Shown one piece after another: positions 57,710 to 58,432 of a DNA stretch of 58,432 nt. The DNA comes from Rhodothermales bacterium. GTDB lineage: Bacteria; Bacteroidota; Rhodothermia; Rhodothermales; Bin80. The notes under the pieces were generated by a model, which made no database searches, was not told the DNA's origin, and saw only the letters and a list, made by a program, of their open reading frames with translations. Location: contig JAJECV010000104.1 in the NCBI GenBank assembly GCA_022821875.1, forward strand, positions 1 to 58,432, given 5' to 3'. The position numbers and the translations under genes were made by a program. Each line of letters begins with the position of its first letter. The stretch's first letter is position 1.

Positions 57710-57831
57710 CAGAGGAGCCGTCGTGGATTACATCCTCCGCTCTGTAAAGCTGGGCATGTGAAGCAATCCAGAGATTTTCCGGTATGCTGCCCCAAGTCCG
57801 GAAATCATCACTTCAGTTTATTGCGAAGAAA

Positions 57832-57865
57832 CCCGCACTGAACGCGGGAGGGACAAACTCCTCCC
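57832..57865. terminator. Two overlapping hairpins between convergent genes
   Basis: CCCGC (57832-57836) pairs with GCGGG (57844-57848), and GGGAGG (57846-57851) pairs with CCTCCC (57860-57865). The stems share bases, so only one forms at a time. Their place between two convergent genes suggests a bidirectional terminator, though no T-run follows. Confidence 0.4.
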
Positions 57866-57919
57866 GATCCCGCATCATTTCATGCAAGTGTCCATTCCAA
57901 CCATCCGTGATAGAATCGA

Positions 57920-58432
57920 TTACTTGAGCAGGGTCATCATTCTGACGGCTCTCTCTTTTTCGGTTTGCAGAACATACATGTAAGTGTCACTGGCCAGTCC
58001 TGTTCCGCTGAACCGCACGCTGTGGCGACCGGCCGGCTGCACACGATCCAGCAAGATCTGCACCTTCTGCCCCAGCAGATCATACACGGTGAGCGTCACC
58101 GGTCCGGTTCGGGTCAGCGAAAATTCAATGGCGGTCGTCGGATTGAATGGATTCGGGTAATTCTGCTCCAGCGAAAAGTCCGTGGGGATCTCCTCCCCAA
58201 GAGATTCTATGGATGTCGTGGGATCCGGCAAGACATGAATGGCCCCGGAGGGTACGCCGAGCCCCACCGCATTCCTTGCCGTGACCCGATAAAAGCGGGT
58301 GGCGACGGAGGGAGGGAATGTATGGCGGTAGGCCGTGGCCGTCACGTCGGCGAGTTTCTCCCAGGTGAATCCGGCATCCTCGGACATCTCAACCTGATAG
58401 CTGATGACGGGAGTTCCCCCGTCGTCCACCGG
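57920..58432 (-). CDS. C-terminal part of a fibronectin type III protein with T9SS sorting domain
   Basis: The frame enters from the window's right edge (in frame from 58432) and ends at 57920, so only about 170 C-terminal residues are seen. The first part is a fibronectin type III-like domain ('GTPVISYQVEMSEDAGFTWE', 'RFYRVTARNAVGLGVPSG'). The end is a type IX secretion sorting domain: 'NYPNPFNPTTAIEFSL', 'VYDLLGQKVQ', 'AGRHSVRFSGTGLASDTYMY'. The full protein is probably a large secreted or cell-surface protein; its enzymatic part, if any, lies outside the window. The neighbour is convergent. Confidence 0.85.
   Translation of the reverse strand, partial: PVDDGGTPVISYQVEMSEDAGFTWEKLADVTATAYRHTFPPSVATRFYRVTARNAVGLGVPSGAIHVLPDPTTSIESLGEEIPTDFSLEQNYPNPFNPTTAIEFSLTRTGPVTLTVYDLLGQKVQILLDRVQPAGRHSVRFSGTGLASDTYMYVLQTEKERAVRMMTLLK

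Overview
The window looks like a chromosome segment from a Bacteroidota/Rhodothermota bacterium, probably Rhodothermales-like. The evidence is: two proteins with 'YPNPF' type IX secretion C-terminal sorting domains (one at each end), a TonB-dependent receptor followed by a DUF4249 lipoprotein, a DUF5916 protein, a stand-alone class II (B12-dependent) ribonucleotide reductase, few clear Shine-Dalgarno sites, and several TAnnTTTG-type -7 promoter elements. Lineage is inferred from gene families only.

Layout. 1-10.8 kb is mostly core and secretory genes: the tail of an outer-membrane barrel protein, a class C beta-lactamase-fold serine hydrolase lipoprotein, a [2Fe-2S] ferredoxin, a secreted spondin_N/GH5/CBM cellulase-like protein, a CCA-adding enzyme, a small unknown gene and nrdJ. 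10.9-18.7 kb is a DNA-modification block: an orphan-type N6-adenine methyltransferase and a large type III-like restriction-modification pair (mod-res, TAATG overlap). 18.9-26.4 kb returns to housekeeping and envelope genes: rdgB-dtd (ATGA overlap), then TonB receptor-DUF4249-DUF5916. 26.8-34.8 kb holds a tandem pair of large 2OG-Fe(II) oxygenases, facing a three-gene operon that encodes a double-TIR protein, a SLOG-domain protein and a ThsB-like TIR protein. This last operon is the best candidate for a little-described, Thoeris-related immune system.

35.3-38.5 kb is a minus-strand sugar operon: CBM9-like protein, DUF1080 hydrolase, Gfo/Idh/MocA oxidoreductase. A truncated duplicate of the CBM9 gene and its promoter lies just upstream of an alkD-like DNA repair gene. 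40.3-45.5 kb is a second restriction block: a C5-cytosine methyltransferase, a GHKL-ATPase/nuclease fusion of the BbrUII/HgiDII type, a broken DUF4365 gene and a coupled unknown gene. A 65-bp repeat, probably an insertion-sequence end, lies downstream of both restriction blocks. A possible group II intron scrap is also present near the second block.

46.2-58.4 kb contains two decayed sulfatase genes on either side of an intact SGNH/propeller/HEAT/cytochrome c protein, an SLC13 permease with four RCK_C domains, an exported protein joining four helix-hairpin-helix modules to an HNH nuclease, and the end of another T9SS-exported protein.

Together the window mixes a polysaccharide/sulfated-glycan lifestyle with three separate defence modules and visible gene decay. 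That pattern fits a genome under strong phage and mobile-element pressure, possibly a host-associated one; this last point is inference.
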